Assembly: GCF_032854445.1 (NCBI RefSeq)
Contig: NC_088298.1
Location: 24,885,295-24,949,294, forward strand
Reading direction: 5' to 3'
Source of the DNA: Liolophura sinensis
Lineage: Eukaryota > Mollusca > Polyplacophora > Chitonida > Chitonidae
Length of the DNA stretch: 64,000 nucleotides
Positions 31,931 through 44,400 of the stretch are shown in pieces. Positions within the stretch are counted from its first letter, which is position 1, and every line of letters begins with the position of its first letter. The translations under genes were made by a program, and so were the position numbers. The notes beneath the pieces are model-generated. The model did no database searches and was not told the origin of the DNA. It saw only the letters and a list, made by a program, of their open reading frames with translations.

Positions 31931-32303
31931 TGTTCCTCTATATTTAGCGCATTAAAGCCGATGTGACGTGTGTGGCTTTAGAATGAATCAGCAGTGACAA
32001 CACATTTGAAAGATATTTTTGACTATCTAAGCTTTTGTTTTATTTCCTTATGTAGACGGCCTGTGTGTCATTATTTATGGAAAATACTGTTTTGGCAGTG
32101 AATACTTTGAGTGTGTCGATTGCTAAACACAAGGTCAGGTGTATGTATGTAGGTCTATAGGCTGCGGAAAAACAATATTACATTCAATGATATAGAGCCC
32201 GTCCTTGATGGGTACAGAGCTTCGTGTGCTGGACGTTGGCCGAAATTGCTTGATTTTCACAAGAATCTGATTGCCAGCTGAAGTCTGAGAGTGGTGGAGC
32301 GCA

Positions 32304-32475
32304 ATGGGGAACAAGCAGTCATGCTGTATTTATGCTAGCCCTAAGAGTAGCCGAGACCAGCGAAAGGAGGCATACAGGCCTGCCGCAGCTCATGCTGAAG
32401 ATCGCCAAAGGAATTCTCAAGCCAGCTATTCAAATGTCCCAATACTTCAACATATCAGTGAAAGAGAGCCTGAAG
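32304..32475 (+). CDS. CCNY: Cyclin Y exon 1
   Basis: Codes residues 1-57: [14 protein letters not shown] through [13 protein letters not shown]. The donor is GAAG|GTTTGT, phase 1. The following intron is 7.1 kb. Confidence 0.93.
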
Positions 32476-35400
32476 GTTTGTAAAATATATTTTTTTCTGT
32501 TAAAACTATGAACTTTCGAATGCATACAGTCTGAAACAGTTCCCCCCTCACATACACACTAAAGTGTGAAGCTTGAAGGTTTAACATAGCTCGTATGTTT
32601 TCTTCCTCTCTGGGAAGGTCTGGCAGCAACATTGCTAGCATACAGTGGGCGTAGCCTGGCCTTGGACTGACAAGTGGATTCCCTCAGTGCTCTCACTGTC
32701 TGTGGGACCTTGGTGACAGTAAGTGGTTGATGACTCTTGTGCATCCCTTTTCTGATGTTCACTGAAGACCACTTGTGTTCAGCCAGTATGGTTTGCATAT
32801 CTGGATATCACATGTGGGGAAAGTTTGTCATTAACTTGCCAAAAGGTCTGTGGTTTTCCCCATTCATCATCCTGACCGCCATCATGTAAGTGGAAATTTC
32901 TATGAAATGAAAATACTACATGTATTATATTCCCATGTTAATTCATGTTACAATTGTTCCTTAATAAGAGGCTTTAATCACATCAGTGCCCCCCCCCCAC
33001 TCCCCCCATGAGAAACTGTGAATATTGATGATGAGTTTCAGACCAGCTTTATGCCATCTCCATGCAGGAGTGGAAATTTTAATTGCCAATGCATATATTT
33101 AGTAGAGCTCTATATGTTTAGCTTAGGACTTCCATGCTTATTCTTATTAGAATGTGGTAGAAATGTTGACCACCTGACCACCACAGCTGTGTATCATCTC
33201 AGTGCTCACTCATGCTTAAAGTGCTTGACCCATGAATTCGGTTTCCTGTCCAGTCATTTGTGAAATTCTAAAATTGGCAAATTTGTTAGTTTCTTGCTTA
33301 ATGGTGGGCAGCATAAGGACATGCCTTAAATCCTGAACAAAAGTCGCCCAGTAAGGATTTACTTTGGATGCATTTTGAAAACATAATTCATAAAATTTTC
33401 AACACTAACAATGTATTGTTTAGGTAGGGCAGGAAAGGACTTATTTATTAGAACTTAATTTAAGGAATTATATAATAACCCATCCAGATCAGAGAACACT
33501 TTTCTAGTACGCCAAAACAGGCAGTATGTCGGTGGGCAAATTTGTTGACAATTTACATTCAGGGTTGTCTGAGTACAGTGGCTGCATAGATTTAACTAGA
33601 ATTTGAAATCAGGTCGACTCAGTTCCAATTTTCTCCTATTTTCTCTATCCCTCCTGTGTAAATTTTTTAAGAGCAGGACACCACTCAGACACCGCCGTGG
33701 CTAAACCTGTGAGTGACAGGGTAGACTATATTATTATTAATGTTTGATGTTTGGCAAGGCAACCCACTGGGGCAGGTACGTGTACTAGACGTAGTTTGTT
33801 AAAATAGCAGAACAAATTCATGTGTTAAAAATTTGTGCTCACCACTTCAAGTTTTGAACCGGTCAACTTGGAGTGGTGAAGGTCTGTTGGTCAAATGGCT
33901 GAGTTTATGTTCATGGGAAGGTCTGCCAGCAACCTATGAATGGTCGTGGCCTGGTTTCCTCCCACCATAATGCTGGCTGCAGTCATATAAGTGAAATATT
34001 CTTCAGTACAGCGTAAAACATGAAATAAATAAATAAGTAAATAAATTTATAACATGATTTATGTTTTTTGGAAAATTCAATATATACCTGACTACATGGA
34101 TGAGGTTCATGTTTGGGACACTCGAAGTGGTCTTGAACAATTTTCAGCGCTAAAATCTGTACACTTCACATTTTCATACAAAATATAATTTCAGAAATGA
34201 TAAATTAATGAGGGTGCCTCTGTGGCCAAGGTGGTTAGTGTGCCAGCACTATGCAATGACCCAGGAGCCTCTCAACAATGCTTAGCTGTGAGTTCGAGCC
34301 AGCTCATGCTGGCTTCCTCTCCAGCTGTACTTGCTGTTGGAGGGCTGTCCAGCAACCTGCGGATGGTTGTGGGTTTTCCATTATACAGGCCACCATCAAA
34401 TAAGAGAAAAAACCCATGAGTATCTCGAAAAACACCAATCAAATAAATAAATAAAATAAAATTAAATAATGATTTGTTTCCAAAACCACATTCCCTCAGT
34501 CTGAATAAGCAGTTACCTTCTCAGGTCATCGGAATTTTGATAGGGCCAGAATTTAGAGTTTGACTTCAAAACTTGGTGATGTATCAGGATTTAGTTTAGT
34601 TACCAGTGACTGTACATTTATAGCTAAAAGTTACCTTCTCAGGTCATCGGAATTTTGATAGGGCCAGAATTTAGAGTTTGACTTCAAAACTTGATGTATC
34701 AATATTTAGTTTAGTTACCAGTGACTGTACATTTATAGCTAAAAACAGGTTCCAGTCTGTAAAGAAGATGTCTTCATGGTCAGTTTACTTTTATTTTCAT
34801 TTTGTCAGTTTTACTTTCTCCTTATACTAACGAGCTTAGAAGCTCCCACTTGTCACGAGACAGACAGTTAATTTAGATGAGTGAATTTTTGACAGTTCTC
34901 CATGCCAGTCGACATGTTGTATTGCTGGAATTCTAGTCACAGAAATCAGTGATAAAGCTCGGCTGGTAGAAAAGGTACATGACGTGGATATGTAACATTC
35001 GAAGTGTGAAAGGAAATAAGTTGACACTATTTTTAAAGAGCAAAACAAAGAGGTGTCCCTGTCTAATATAAACCCGGAGTCAAGTTTTATCCCCTCTTCA
35101 ACATTATTGTGCTCTAATTGCTTGTAAAAATAGTGCAGAGTTACATGTTGCTTGGGGTGTGCAAGAGCACAAATATTGTAATGTCTCCTCCAGCCTAAAA
35201 CCCGACACATAAAGTTTGTTTGTCTTTCTGTAAAACTACTTGCCTGGTAGGTTTGTTCAATACTGTGTTACCCACAGATCACTTACCTGCTGGAATTTCT
35301 AGCTCATGCCTACCCCTTCTACCTCCAGTAACCCCCACCATGGAAAAAACATTCCTTTTCTACCACTGTGTTTGCATTTTCCCACCTGTTGCCATGGCAA

Positions 35401-38400
35401 CTGATTACTCTAGTGTGCTGATTGTACATGTATCTCGGTAAAAGTGTCCGATTTCGCCAGTCATTTGGGCGAAAGCTTCTCATGAGTTCATACTGTGATA
35501 AGATCAGTTGCAGTGACATGTGCATGTCAGATTAGTTATATGCATCATGTATGTTACAAATACATGTTGTAAGGTTAGTTATGCATAAGATTAGTTATGC
35601 ATGTATGTTACAAATACATGCAAGATTAGTTGTATGCATGTATGTTACAGATACATGTAAGATTAGTTACAAATACAAGTAAGATTAGGTATTTGCATGT
35701 ATGTTACAAATACATGTAAGATTAGTTACAAATACATGTAAGATTAGGTATTTGCATGTATGTTACAAATACATGTAAGATCATTTACAAATACATGTGT
35801 ACATTATATAAGTGAAAATATTCTGGAGCATAGCATCAAAAACCATTGAAATAAATGAATAAATAAGCAAACATGTACACGGTGATTATATTTTAGAGGT
35901 AAGAAAAGCATTATGCCGTGATTACATGTACTTTTGAACATGCTAACAATAATTCTTTTTGCTTTTTTCATTACCTACGCTGTAGACCTGATTGTATGCA
36001 CATCTACTTATACCGTAAAGTGAACGTGAAGTCAACCACTGAAGCTGAATTCATTAATGAAGTAGTATTCCAGAAAGGCTGTAAAAATATTTTATAAATT
36101 CTACACCGCTTATGAACAAAATAAATAGCAAACAATCATCAGTACCTGGCCACTTGGTGACGTCATTTTGCCATGTCATTGCTATCTACAGTGACATTGC
36201 AAAACCTGGGAGCTCTTCTGTACTATCGGTGTAGACAATGTAACAATCAGAAAATACGAACAAAAATGCCTGATACCCAAGCAAAGAGTATCAACCCTGT
36301 TTTGTATTCAAAGGACCGATGTTTCTTTTAATTTGGCGCTTAGTGTGCGCGATGTTTGTGGACACTAGCGTCGTGTTTCAGTAGTCCTACCCGCCTTCGT
36401 CCACCATGGGTGTAAGCATTTGGCCTAGCTGGCTGTATCGACACCAGGGAATTTAACAAACATAGCACGACCTTCTGATTCACAACAGACCCTTTCAGAT
36501 TTTGGGAAGATATTTTCATAGTAAATCTGACTTCACTAAGGTAAAATAATGCATTGTGACAAGGGCAGCCGTTCTCAGTTCTCTGGTCGTAAGTGTGTGT
36601 AATTCAAAATGTGTCAGGTTAACACTTAAACTAACTGCAAAAATCCAATTTATTGCATCAATATCTGTCTATCCATTATAAGAAACCACACTGACAATAG
36701 AGAGCCGATAGGTTTTGTGCCGTTTTAGGGCTTTCACGACCTGGCTATTCAGAGTGAATTTTTTACATATTTTTCTGTGATAACTGTGTCCTATGTCAAT
36801 TTTTCTGTGTATATATAATGGCAGACTTCCTGTTCACTATAATATTGCTGGATTTTAAATTTGAATACAGACTTACCACATATTCTTTGAAGACCTGATG
36901 ATAATAAAAGTCTTCGCCCAACCTGGATTTCATAGGTTAACAGCACAGTTCTAGGCTACTGTGAAGAATCTAAAATATCATAATAGCTCTAGTAAAAACG
37001 GCTTCTAGACTTCAGTCGTGTCAGCGGAGAGCAGTTTGTGGCTGAGCGGTTCAGACACTTGTATTTGTTTTGCTCAGACAAAGGTTGTGAGTTCATTTCT
37101 GGTCTAGGACCGGAAAATTTGTGGATAATCTGAGAACTTAAGGGGTCTTCATTGCCATAATAAGTGGTCGATGACACTTTTCAGTTTCAAGTTGTTACTG
37201 TATCTGTCCATTAGTACATGTTACTTATCCAGCAGTTGTTACTGTATCTGTTCATTAATACATGTGACTTGTCCACCCATTGTTACTGTATCTGTCCATT
37301 AGTACATGTGACTTGTCCAGCAGTTGTCACTGTATCTGTCCATTAGTACATGTGACTTGTCCACCCATTGTCACTGTATCTGTCCATTAGTACATGTGAC
37401 TGGTCCACCCATTGTTACTGTATCTGTCCATTAGTACATGTGACTGATCCACCAATTGTTACTGTATCTGTCCATTAGTACATGTTACTTATCCAGCAGT
37501 TGTTACTGTATCTGTTCATTAATACATGTGACTGGTCCACCCATTGTTACTGTATCTGTCCATTAGTACATGTGACTTGTCCAGCAGTTGTCACTGTATC
37601 TGTCCATTAGTACATGTGACTTGTCCACCCATTGTCACTGTATCTGTCCATTAGTACATGTGACTGGTCCACCCATTGTTACTGTATCTGTCCATTAGTA
37701 CATGTGACTGATCCACCAATTGTTACTGTATCTGTCCATTAGTACATGTGACTGGTCCACCAATTGTTACTCTATCTGTCCATTAGTTCATGTGACTGGT
37801 CCACCCATTGTTACTGTATCTGTCCATTAGTACATGTGATTCGTCCACCAATTGTTACTGTATCTGTCCATTAGTTCATGTGACTGGTCCACCAATTGTC
37901 ACTGTATCTGTCCATTATTACATGTGACTGGTCCACCAAAATTGTTACTGTGTCTGTCCATTAGTTCATGTGACTGGTCCACCCATTGTCACTGTATCTG
38001 TCCATTAGTACATGTGGCTCGTCCACCCATTGTTACTGTATCTGTCCATTAGTACATGTGACTGGTCCACCCATTGTTACTGTATCTATCCATTTGTTCA
38101 TGTGACTGATCCACCAATTGTTACTGTATCTGTCCATTAGTACATGTGACTGGTCCACCAATTGTTACTGTATCTGTCCATTAGTTCATGTGACTTGTCC
38201 ACCCATTGTTACTGTATCTGTCCATTAGTACATGTGACTCGTCCACCCATTGTTACTGTATCTGTCCATTAGTTCATGTGACTGGTCCACCAATTGTCAC
38301 TGTATCTGTCCATTAGTACATGTGACTCGTCCACCAATTGTTACTGTATCTGCCCATTAGTTCATGTGACTGGTCCACCAATTGTCACTGTATCTGTCCA

Positions 38401-41400
38401 TTAGTTCATGTGACTGGTCCACCAATTGTTACTGTATCTGTCCATTAGTTCATGTGACTTGTCCACCAATTGTTACTGTATCTGTCCATTAGTTCATGTG
38501 ACTGGTCCACCAATTGTCACTGTATCTGTCCATTAGTTCATGTGACTTGTCCACCCATTGTCAATGTATCTGTCCATTAGTACATGTGACTTGTCCACCC
38601 ATTGTCACTGTATCTGTCCATTAGTACATGTGACTTGTCCACCAATTGTTACTGTATCTGTCCATTAGTTCATGTGACTTGTCCACCAATTGTTACTGTA
38701 TCTGTCCATTAGTACATGTGACTGGTCCACCAATTGTCACTGTATCTGTCCATTAGTTCATGTGACTGGTCCACTAATTCTTACTGTATCTGTCCATTAG
38801 TTCATGTGACTGGTCCACCAATTGTTTCTGTACCTGTCAGTTGTTACATGTGACTCGTCCACCTATTGTTACTGTATCTGTCCATTACTTCATGTGACAG
38901 GTCCACCCATTGTTACTGTATCTGTCCATTAGTACATGTGACTGGTCCACCAATTGTTACTGTATCTGTCCATTAGTTCATGTGACTCATCAACCAATTG
39001 TCACTGTATCTGTCCATTAGTTCATGTGACTGGTCCACCAATTGTCACTGTATCTGTGCATTAGTACATGTGACTGGTCCACCAATTGTCACTGTGTCTC
39101 TCCATTAGTGCATGTGACTGGTCCACCAATTGTTACTGTATCTGTCCATTAGTTCATGTGACTCGTCCACCAATTGTTACTGTATCTGTCCATTAGTACA
39201 TGTGACTTGTTCACCCATTGTCACTGTATCTGTCCATTAGTTCATGTGACTTGTCCACCAATTGTTACTGTATCTGTCCATTAGTTCATGTGACTGGTCC
39301 ACCAATTGTTACTGTATCTGTCCATTAGTACATGTGACTTGTTCACCCATTGTCACTGTATCTGTCCATTAGTTCATGTGACTTGTCCACCAATTGTTAC
39401 TGTATCTGTCCATTAGTACATGTGACTTGTTCACCCATTGTCACTGTATCTGTCCATTAGGACGTGAGACTGGTCAACCAATAAGTCTGCATCATCTGAC
39501 CATCATTATATCAGTGAAAAAAATGTGTAAATATTGTGAGAAGGAACAGTCAATTAGTTGTAATGTAATTTCTTTCTATTTTTCAGATAATGAGGCTGAC
39601 CCATCGAACAACCCAACAGCAAGTACAATGTTTATAGCTCGCTCAAAGAGTGAGATTCAGAAAAGTAAGTTCATTTTTTAATGTGGTTTGTTGTTTTAAG
39701 AGCAGAATAAATCTTGTCATAATTTTGGAGAGGGGTATAAAAGCAAAACTCGAAAATCATGTGATTTTGGCAAAATTTGGATTATCCAAGTAATTTTTGG
39801 CTGTGGAAGACACGGATGTACATATACAGGTATTTACATGTTTGAAAAACCTTGAAAATAAAATGTCGTAAAGGAAAATAAAGGCAATAGTTACAATTAC
39901 ACCTGTGTAGACAATTTTCTGGCATATATCCCAAACAAATGGTCCTCGCAAGTAAGTCACATGTACAGCGTAGAAACAATCAGTGCTGGTGGGTTGTCGT
40001 TGAAAATCCAGGAATCTATTGATAGGCTGCAGCTTAATCTAATACGTGCGGACAGGCCCTTGGTAGGTTATCACTGAACATCCAGGACTCTGTTTATAGG
40101 TTCCAGCTTAATCTAATAGGTGCGGACAGGCCCTTGGTAGGTTATCACTGAACGTCCAGGACTCTGTTTATAGGCTCCAGCTTAATCTAATAGGTGCGGA
40201 CAGGCCCTTGGTAGGTTATCACTGAACGTCCAGGACTCTGTTTATAGGCTACAGCTAAATCTAATACGTGCGTACAGGCCCTTGGTAGGTTACCACTAGA
40301 CGTCCAGGACTCTGTTTATAGGCTACAGCTTAATCTAATAGGTGCGGACAGGCCCTTGGTAGGTTACCACTGGACGTCCAAGACTCTGTTTATAGGCTCC
40401 AGCTTAATCTAATAGGTGCGGACAGGCCCTTGGTAGGTTACCACTGGACGTCCAGGACTCTGTTTATAGGCTCCAGCTTAATCTAATAGGTGCGAACAGG
40501 CCCTTGGTAGGTTACCACTGGACAGCCAGGGCTCATATTTTTGTAATATTTGCATATAAAAATGGTGAAGTAGACAATTAGTAAATTCGGAAGGGTCCAC
40601 AAACATTCAGCCAACATGTAGATCAGGCCCTGTCTCTTTCTTACTGTTGGCATGAGGACATTTTTTGTCCCTTTGTTACTGTTGACGTGATGACATTATT
40701 TGTCTCTCTGTTGCTGTTGGCGTGATGACACTATTTGTGTCTTTATTACTGTTGGCACGAGGACATTATTTGTCCCTTTGTTACTGTTGGTGTGAGGACA
40801 TTATTTGTCTCTTTGTTACTGTTAGTGTGAGGACATCATTTGTCTCTGTTACTGTTGGCATGATGACATTATTTGTCTCTTTGTTGCTGTTGACGTGATG
40901 ACATTATTTGTCTTTTTGTTACTGTTGGCATGATGACATTATTTGTCTCTTTCTTACTGTTGGCATGATGACATTATTTGTCTCTTTGTTACTGTTGGCA
41001 TGATGACATTATTTGTCTCTTTGTTACTGTTGTCATGGTGATATTATTTGTTTCTTTGTTACTGTTGTCATGGTGATATTATTTGTCTCTTTGTTACTGT
41101 TGTCATGGTGATATAATTTGTTTCTTTGTTACTGTTGGCATGATGACTTTATTTTTTATTAATACATAGGTGAAATCCTGCTTCAGATTCTTGCCAATAA
41201 TTTGTCCTTTTGTATTGTTGAAAATTATTTGTGAAGTTCTGTATGGTATTGGCTTTTGTTAATTGATGACTTAAAAGCTTACTCATTCTGGCTTCTTCAC
41301 TGGTCGTTTGTGGGAAGGTCTGGCAGCAACCTGTGGATGGTTGTGGACTTCCCCCAGGCAAAGCCCCATTTCCTCCCAACTTAGTACTGACCGCCATTGT

Positions 41401-44400
41401 ATGAGTGAAATATTCTTCAGTATGGCGTAAAACACCAGTCAAATAAATGAATAAATAAAATGTTATGCTCTCATCCCCACTCCCTGAACTCAGTCCACAT
41501 GTTAAGAAATTACTTTGAGAAGTAAATGATGAAAATCGTTATATAATGTGTCTTTCTCTTTTTCAGACAACAAAGTTAGACGACGAAGTCAGTATGATAA
41601 TCATAATCATGTAAGTTTGACTAAAATTTCTCTCCTGTTTCTTAGCCAAAAGCTTTCATATTTGGTTATAACTCGGAAGCCCTCTCAGGAGTTACCTACA
41701 CAGCCTCACGTCACAAGTTAAAGTGGAGGTATCCTGGTTGATCAAAGTGTTCTCACAAAATGGACATGGTTGACCCTAGAAGTATCTGACACACGGAACC
41801 GATTTAGACCATTAAAATCACTAGATGTTGTGAAAAAAAAAACAATTTTTTTCAAGGCCGATAGGCCGAGTTTTATGAAGCTTTGTATTCTCTACACGGT
41901 TATCTGCCCTCGAAGTCCTCCCTAGTTTATGACGTCACAGTGGAACAATGCCGTTTTGTGTAGCTATGAACACCGAATTATGATGGAATTAGTTTTCGTG
42001 CCTTCCCATCAGACCCCTCCATGCGACAAAAATTGATAATGGCCATGCGACGTGACCATTTTGTGCTGAATAAGCACTCCAAATTTTGCTCCAACCATTT
42101 TGACAAGGCGTGTTTTGACCCAGCTTGCAGGCTAAAAATGGGTATTGGAATTGGATTCCAAAGTGGAATGGAATGAAAAATCTGATGATGGTTGAAACCA
42201 GAAGCAGTACCTATTATTCTCAACACTCCCGGTCACAAAAGCAGTTTCCCTGTTAAAAAACGTGGATAAGATCCAATGTAGCCAACCTTGTGCCTCTAAA
42301 CTGGAGTACCACTGTTATGTCATGCATATTTGGCACACAAGCACCATTTATGGGCAGACAAGCAGTGTGAGTTTTTTCTTGGATTTTTGGTGTTAATTTC
42401 TACAAGTAATACGAATCTCTGGATGCATTTTCTGGTTTTCATTTTTTTTTCATGTCACAGGTATACCTTTCAGTTAGGTGAAGTGAGAAATAAAACCAGG
42501 ACAGTTCTCCTTTAATAGGTGGTTTGTAGACTGGACATGATGGCACAAACGACAGGAGACAACGCAGATGCATTGACCTGGTTAATAAATAGGTGGTTTG
42601 TAGACTGGACATGATGGCACAAACAACAGGAGACAGTGCAGATGCATTGACCTGATTAATAAAGAAATAACACAAATACATTGACCCGATAAATAAACAG
42701 GTGGTTGGTAGACTGGACATGATGGCAGAAACGACAGGAGACAGTGCAGATGCATTGACCCGTTTAATAAAGAGATAACACAAATACATTGACCTGGTTA
42801 ATAAATAGGTGGTTTGTAGACTGGACATGATGGCACAAACAACAGGAGACAGTGCAGATGCATTGACCCGTTTAATAAAGAAATAACACAAATACATTGA
42901 CCCGATAAATAAACAGGTGGTTTGTAGACTGGACATGATGGCACAAACGACAGGAGACAGTGCAGATGCATTGACCCGTTTAATAAAGAGATAACACAAA
43001 TACATTGACCTGGTTAATAAATAGGTGGTTTGTAGACTGGACATGATGGCATAAACGATAGGAGACAGCGCAGATGCATTGACCTGATTAATAAAGAAAT
43101 AACACAAATACATTGACCCGATAAATAAACAGGTGGTTTGTAGACTGGACATGATGGCACAAACGACAGGAGACAGTGCAGATGCATTGACCCGTTTAAT
43201 AAAGAGATAACACAAATACATTGACCTGATTAATACATAGGTGGTTTGTAGACTGGACATGATGGCATAAACGATAGGAGACAGCGCAGATGCATTGACC
43301 CGATTAATAAATAGGTGGTTTGTAGACTGGACATGATGGCACAAACAACAGGAGACAGTGCAGATGCATTGACCCGTTTAATAAAGAGATAACACAAATA
43401 CATTGACCTGATTAATACATAGGTGGTTTGTAGACTGGACATGATGGCATAAACGATAGGAGACAGCGCAGATGCATTGACCCGATTAATAAATAGGTGG
43501 TTTGTAGACTGGACATGATGGCACAAACAACAGGAGACAGTGCAGATGCATTGACCCGTTTAATAAAGAGATAACACAAATACATTGACCTGATTAATAC
43601 ATAGGTGGTTTGTAGACTGGACATGATGGCATAAACGATAGGAGACAGCGCAGATGCATTGACCCGATTAATAAATAGGTGGTTTGTAGACTGGACATGA
43701 TGGCACAAACAACAGGAGACAGTGCAGATGCATTGACCCGTTTAATAAAGAGATAACACAAATACATTGACCTGATTAATACATAGGTGGTTTGTAGACT
43801 GGACATGATGGCATAAACGATAGGAGACAGCGCAGATGCATTGACCCGATTAATAAATAGGTGGTTTGTAGACTGGACATGATGGCACAAACAACAGGAG
43901 ACAGTGCAGATGCATTGACCCGATTAATAAAGAAATAACACAAATACATTGACCTGATTAATACATAGGTGGTTTGTAGACTGGACATGATGGCATAAAC
44001 GATAGGAGACAGTGCAGATGCATTGACCCGTTTAATAAAGAGATAACACAAATACATTGACCTGATTAATACATAGGTGGTTGGTAGACTGGACATGATG
44101 GCATAAACGATAGGAGACAGCGCAGATGCATTGACCCAATTAATAAATAGGTGGTTGGTAGACTGGACATGATGGCACAAACGACAGGAGACAGTGCAGA
44201 TGCATTGACCCGTTTAATAAAGAGATAACACAAATACATTGACCTGATTAATACATAGGTGGTTGGTAGACTGGACATGATGGCATAAACGATAGGAGAC
44301 AGTGCAGATGCATTGACCCGTTTAATAAAGAGATAACACAAATACATTGACCTGATTAATACATAGGTGGTTTGTAGACTGGACATGATGGCATAAACGA

